DNA of 10,078 bases from Polynucleobacter sp. (GTDB lineage: Bacteria > Pseudomonadota > Gammaproteobacteria > Burkholderiales > Burkholderiaceae), in NCBI GenBank assembly GCA_023257325.1, contig JALRCP010000007.1:1-10078 (forward strand). The letters are read 5' to 3'. Below, piece after piece: positions 7,122-10,078 of the stretch. The notes beneath the pieces were generated by a model that saw only the letters and a program-made list of their open reading frames with translations, did no database searches and was not told where the DNA came from. Position numbers and translations under genes: made by a program. Each line of letters starts with the position of its first letter. Within the stretch, counting starts at the first letter, position 1.

Positions 7122-8015
7122 TTAAGAAGTCAGTGTTTCAAGCGCTTCACGATACTTAGCGGCTGTTTTTTCAATCACATCTTGTGGCAACTGTGGTGCA
7201 GGCGCTTTCTTATTCCAAGCCTGGCCATTCAAACGGAATGACTCCAACCAATCACGTACAAATTGTTTATCAAATGAAGGTGGGTTAGAACCCACTTGAT
7301 AAGAATTTGCTGGCCAAAAACGTGATGAGTCAGCTGTTAATACCTCATCCATCAATACCAATTGATTATTTTCATCTAAGCCAAATTCAAATTTGGTATC
7401 CGCAATGATGATGCCTTTACTCGCCGCAAAAACAGAAGCCTCGTTATACAAACGAATACTGACTTGCTTAATTTGATTAGCCAAATCTACGCCAATTCTT
7501 TTTTCTACTTCAGCAAAAGAAATGTTCTCGTCGTGCTCGCCCACATCTGCTTTGGCTGCCGGAGTGAAAATTGGCTCAGGCAATTTCTGTGCATTTTTCA
7601 TGCCCACAGGTAATTGAATGCCACAAATGGCGCCCGTTTCTTGATAGTCTTTCCAACCGCTGCCAGACAAATAACCACGAACCACTGCTTCAACCATAAT
7701 TGGCTTAAGTCGTTTGGTCACAATGGCTCGACCTTGAACTTGGTTCACCTCATTGGCTGCCACCACAGTTGCTGGATCAATACCTGTCAAATGATTGGGA
7801 ATGACATGACTTAATTTTTCAAACCAAAAATTAGCCATTTGATTGAGCACAATTCCCTTTCCAGGAATAGGCTCACCCATCACCACATCAAAAGCTGATA
7901 AACGGTCTGTTGTCACCATTAACAAGCGATCGTCACCAATTGCATAGATGTCACGTACCTTACCCTTTGAGATCAGCGGTAAAGATTGAATAGATGATTC
8001 GTAAAGAGCTTGCAT
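7122..8015 (-). CDS. purC: Phosphoribosylaminoimidazole-succinocarboxamide synthase (SAICAR synthetase)
   Basis: PurC joins CAIR and aspartate using ATP to form SAICAR, the purine step directly after PurE. Visible family motifs are [17 protein letters not shown] (16-32) with [10 protein letters not shown] following, [14 protein letters not shown] (108-121), [13 protein letters not shown] (201-213) and [12 protein letters not shown] (223-234). With 297 residues it is the longer SAICAR synthetase form rather than the roughly 237-residue Escherichia coli form. The ATG at 8015 has AAGG five nt upstream, and that ribosome site overlaps the fba stop codon, with only 7 nt between the genes. This tight packing argues for translation linked to fba. 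Cytoplasmic and apparently intact. Confidence 0.97.
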   Translation of the reverse strand: MQALYESSIQSLPLISKGKVRDIYAIGDDRLLMVTTDRLSAFDVVMGEPIPGKGIVLNQMANFWFEKLSHVIPNHLTGIDPATVVAANEVNQVQGRAIVTKRLKPIMVEAVVRGYLSGSGWKDYQETGAICGIQLPVGMKNAQKLPEPIFTPAAKADVGEHDENISFAEVEKRIGVDLANQIKQVSIRLYNEASVFAASKGIIIADTKFEFGLDENNQLVLMDEVLTADSSRFWPANSYQVGSNPPSFDKQFVRDWLESFRLNGQAWNKKAPAPQLPQDVIEKTAAKYREALETLTS

Positions 8016-8020
8016 GGATA

Positions 8021-8025
8021 CCTTA
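8021..8025 (-). promoter_or_regulatory. Ribosome binding site of purC, overlapping the fba stop codon
   Basis: On the minus strand TAAGG contains both the fba TAA stop and the AAGG that precedes the purC ATG by five nt. Ribosomes ending fba translation stop exactly on the purC initiation site. Confidence 0.6.
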
Positions 8026-9087
8026 TTTCACTAATTGAGCCAATTGACCACTCTTGTAACGCTCAGCCATTTTGTCTAAAGGAATTGATTTGATTTTGCC
8101 AGCCTGGCCTTCGCAACCAAAAGCCACATATCGAGCTTTACAAATTTCTTTAGCAGCCTCACGCGCAGGTTTTAAATAATCACGCGGATCAAACTTTCCT
8201 GGATTTTCAAATAAATAACGACGAATAGCAGCCGTCATGGCTAAGCGAATATCTGTGTCGATATTAATTTTACGAACGCCGTGTTTAATGCCCTGCTGAA
8301 TTTCCTCTACAGGTACACCATAAGTTTCTTTCATATCACCACCAAACTCACGAATGATGGCCAATAACTCTTGAGGAACACTCGATGATCCATGCATCAC
8401 TAAATGCGTATTAGGAATACGTTGGTTAATTTCTTTGATGCGATCAATCGCCAAAATATCACCAGTTGGCTTTTTAGTGAACTTATACGCACCATGGCTA
8501 GTGCCGATTGCGATGGCCAATGCATCGCACTGAGTTTTTTTCACAAAGTCAGCAGCTTGCTCGACATCAGTCAACAACTGCTCGCGAGTCATTGTGCCTT
8601 CGGCGCCGTGACCATCCTCTTTATCACCCATCATGGTTTCCAAAGAACCCAAGACGCCCAATTCAGCTTCAACCGTGACTCCAATTGAGTGAGCAAACTT
8701 CACCACCTCTTGAGACACAGATACGTTGTACTCATAAGAAGCCACTGACTTGCCATCATCCATGAGTGACCCGTCCATCATGACAGATGTAAAACCTGAG
8801 CGAATTGCAGCCATACAAACGGCAGGGCTTTGACCATGATCTTGATGCATCACAACAGGAATATGCGGATAAGCCTCAACAGCCGCATCGATTAAATGGC
8901 GCAAGAAAGCTTCTCCAGCGTACTTGCGAGCACCAGCAGATGCTTGCATGATGACAGGCGCATTCACTTCATCAGCGGCCGCCATGATGGCTTGAACTTG
9001 TTCAAGATTATTCACATTAAAAGCTGGCAGACCGTAAGAGTTTTCAGCAGCGTGGTCCAGTAGTTGGCGCATCGATACAAGTGCCAT
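8023..9087 (-). CDS. fba: Class II fructose-1,6-bisphosphate aldolase, Calvin-cycle (CbbA) subtype
   Basis: The enzyme interconverts fructose-1,6-bisphosphate with glyceraldehyde-3-phosphate and dihydroxyacetone phosphate in glycolysis and gluconeogenesis. It is a zinc-dependent (beta/alpha)8 barrel: the metal and catalytic segment HQDHG is at 81-85, followed by [35 protein letters not shown] and the substrate-phosphate segment NIDTDIRLA. The 354 residues match the long proteobacterial subtype that includes CbbA; the name is by sequence type and does not show that a Calvin cycle exists, as no Rubisco or phosphoribulokinase is in view. The ATG at 9087 has the strongest Shine-Dalgarno sequence in the window (AAGGAAG). 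It sits 22 nt after pyk and 7 nt before purC in the same operon. Confidence 0.97.
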   Translation of the reverse strand: MALVSMRQLLDHAAENSYGLPAFNVNNLEQVQAIMAAADEVNAPVIMQASAGARKYAGEAFLRHLIDAAVEAYPHIPVVMHQDHGQSPAVCMAAIRSGFTSVMMDGSLMDDGKSVASYEYNVSVSQEVVKFAHSIGVTVEAELGVLGSLETMMGDKEDGHGAEGTMTREQLLTDVEQAADFVKKTQCDALAIAIGTSHGAYKFTKKPTGDILAIDRIKEINQRIPNTHLVMHGSSSVPQELLAIIREFGGDMKETYGVPVEEIQQGIKHGVRKINIDTDIRLAMTAAIRRYLFENPGKFDPRDYLKPAREAAKEICKARYVAFGCEGQAGKIKSIPLDKMAERYKSGQLAQLVK

Positions 9088-9092
9088 GGTTT

Positions 9093-9099
9093 CTTCCTT
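9093..9099 (-). promoter_or_regulatory. Strong ribosome binding site of fba
   Basis: AAGGAAG on the minus strand lies just before the fba ATG, with 5 nt after its last base. It is the best match to the anti-Shine-Dalgarno sequence in the window and suits a highly expressed enzyme. Confidence 0.75.
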
Positions 9100-9109
9100 A
9101 AATTAAAAT

Positions 9110-10078
9110 TTATTTCACATTCACAATTTTTAATGTATTTGTACCGCCCACTTGACCCATTGGCTCACCGACGGTTAATACAATGGTGTCACCAGAGGCG
9201 ACAACGCCCAACTTCTTAATTCTGGCTTCAGCTTGTTCAAGCGCCGTGTCACGATCGTTACTGGTATCTAGATGCAATGGATGCACATTTCTATACAAGG
9301 CCATTGATCTTTGACTAGTCACTTTGGTTGTTAAGGCAAAAATGGGAACCTGAATTTTGTGTCGACTCATCCAAAGAGCTGTAGAGCCGGAGTCTGTGAG
9401 CGCAGCAATTGCTTTTACACCCAGATGGTAAGCAGTGAATAAAGCACCAAAAGCGATGGATTGGTCAATGCGCGTGAATTTCTGATCAAAGAAATCTGCA
9501 TCCAAATGATGCACCTCTGTTTTTTCTGCCTCAAGGCAAATAGCTGCCATTTGCATCACTGTTTCCACTGGGTACTGGCCTGAGGCAGTCTCAGCTGACA
9601 ACATCACAGCATCTGTGCCATCTAGTACCGCATTGGCCACATCGCTCACCTCAGCTCTTGTAGGCACTGGGTTCACAATCATGGACTCCATCATCTGAGT
9701 TGCTGTGATCACTACTTTATTGGCTTCTCTTGCCAAACGAATCATTTTCTTTTGCAAAGCTGGCACTGTGGCATTACCAACCTCAACAGCCAAATCACCA
9801 CGCGCCACCATGATGCCGTCACTCACCTCTAAGATGCCTTCTAAAACACCTGGAAGCACAGCCTCTGCTCGCTCAATTTTGGCAATCAGTTTTGTTTTGT
9901 GACCAAACTCTTTACTCGCAGCATCGGCAAGACCACGAGCAATTTTCATGTCCTCTGCGTTTTTTGGAAAACTAATCGCAATGTAATCTGCGCCTAACGC
10001 CACTGCAGTTTTTAAATCTTCTTTATCTTTATCGGTTAATGCTGGCGCAGTTAAACCACCACCTGCACGATTGATGCC
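9110..10078 (-). CDS. pyk: Pyruvate kinase, C-terminal two thirds (5' end outside window)
   Basis: Pyruvate kinase converts phosphoenolpyruvate and ADP to pyruvate and ATP. The frame is open to the right edge: before the GTG at 10003 the peptide continues as NRAGGGLTAPALTDKDKEDL, which is conserved in the family, so that GTG is an internal valine. The visible 322 residues contain ALGADYIAISFPKNAEDM, the catalytic KIE (Lys67, Glu69 in visible numbering), the metal-binding MVARGDLAVEVG (Asp95), ATQMMESMI, PTRAEVSDVANAVLDGTDA and MLSAETASGQYP, then the C-terminal regulatory domain ending TNTLKIVNVK. About 155 N-terminal residues are missing compared with a usual length of about 475-480. It is the first visible gene of the operon; its promoter lies outside the window. 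Confidence 0.96.
   Translation of the reverse strand, partial: GINRAGGGLTAPALTDKDKEDLKTAVALGADYIAISFPKNAEDMKIARGLADAASKEFGHKTKLIAKIERAEAVLPGVLEGILEVSDGIMVARGDLAVEVGNATVPALQKKMIRLAREANKVVITATQMMESMIVNPVPTRAEVSDVANAVLDGTDAVMLSAETASGQYPVETVMQMAAICLEAEKTEVHHLDADFFDQKFTRIDQSIAFGALFTAYHLGVKAIAALTDSGSTALWMSRHKIQVPIFALTTKVTSQRSMALYRNVHPLHLDTSNDRDTALEQAEARIKKLGVVASGDTIVLTVGEPMGQVGGTNTLKIVNVK

Noticed and set aside
8404..8688. 94-codon plus-strand open frame antisense to fba
   Set aside because: It is a shadow of a highly conserved enzyme, with no motif or supporting ribosome site.
9101..9114. AAATT-TT-AATTT symmetry in the pyk-fba gap as a terminator
   Set aside because: It is pure A/T with a 2-nt spacer and would form no stable hairpin; the operon context argues for read-through.
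10001..10003. GTG as the start of pyruvate kinase
   Set aside because: The frame stays open to the window edge and encodes conserved pyruvate kinase sequence upstream, so the GTG is internal.
1..10078. CRISPR array, transposon, tRNA/rRNA gene or phage genes
   Set aside because: No spaced direct repeats, terminal repeats, transposase or RNA gene signatures were seen; nearly all bases are assigned to protein genes.

Overview
The window looks like the chromosome of a low-to-moderate GC betaproteobacterium, most likely a Polynucleobacter-like member of the Burkholderiaceae. This rests on the gene order pyk-fba-purC-purE-purK-sua5, which I recall as typical of Burkholderiales, on a 354-residue Calvin-type class II aldolase, and on a fairly A+T-rich sequence. 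The species is not proven. About 98% of the window is coding, with no tRNA, rRNA, insertion sequence or CRISPR array.

Left part, + strand (1-2787): a tightly packed three-gene signalling cassette. It holds the C-terminal part of a degenerate EAL-domain protein (cut by the window edge), a BvgA/EvgA-type NarL/FixJ response regulator, and an unorthodox hybrid histidine kinase (HisKA-HATPase-REC-HPt). The kinase has one N-terminal membrane helix and no recognisable sensor domain. The genes overlap by 4 and 11 nt and are almost certainly co-transcribed. The expected phosphate path is His57 to Asp352 to His474 in the kinase, then Asp55 in the regulator. The EAL protein has lost the usual c-di-GMP phosphodiesterase residues in the visible part. 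The set recalls Bordetella Bvg (BvgA, BvgS and the EAL protein BvgR) and Pseudomonas Roc/Sad (RocA1, RocS1, RocR).

Middle, + strand (2831-4387): dacB, a periplasmic PBP4-type D,D-carboxypeptidase/endopeptidase. It follows a 43-nt gap with two small inverted repeats, one abutting its start codon. It has no visible Shine-Dalgarno sequence. Its 3' end overlaps the convergent sua5 gene by 21 nt.

Right part, - strand (10078 down to 4367): a compact operon read pyk (partial) > fba > purC > purE > purK > sua5, with gaps of 22, 7, 29, 3 and 2 nt. It joins two glycolytic/gluconeogenic enzymes, three purine-synthesis steps (AIR to N5-CAIR to CAIR to SAICAR) and the enzyme making the threonylcarbamoyl-AMP precursor of tRNA t6A. 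A perfect 8-bp inverted repeat covers the purK stop and sua5 start codons. This part is ordinary housekeeping. The signalling cassette and the start-codon hairpins are the places most worth a second look.
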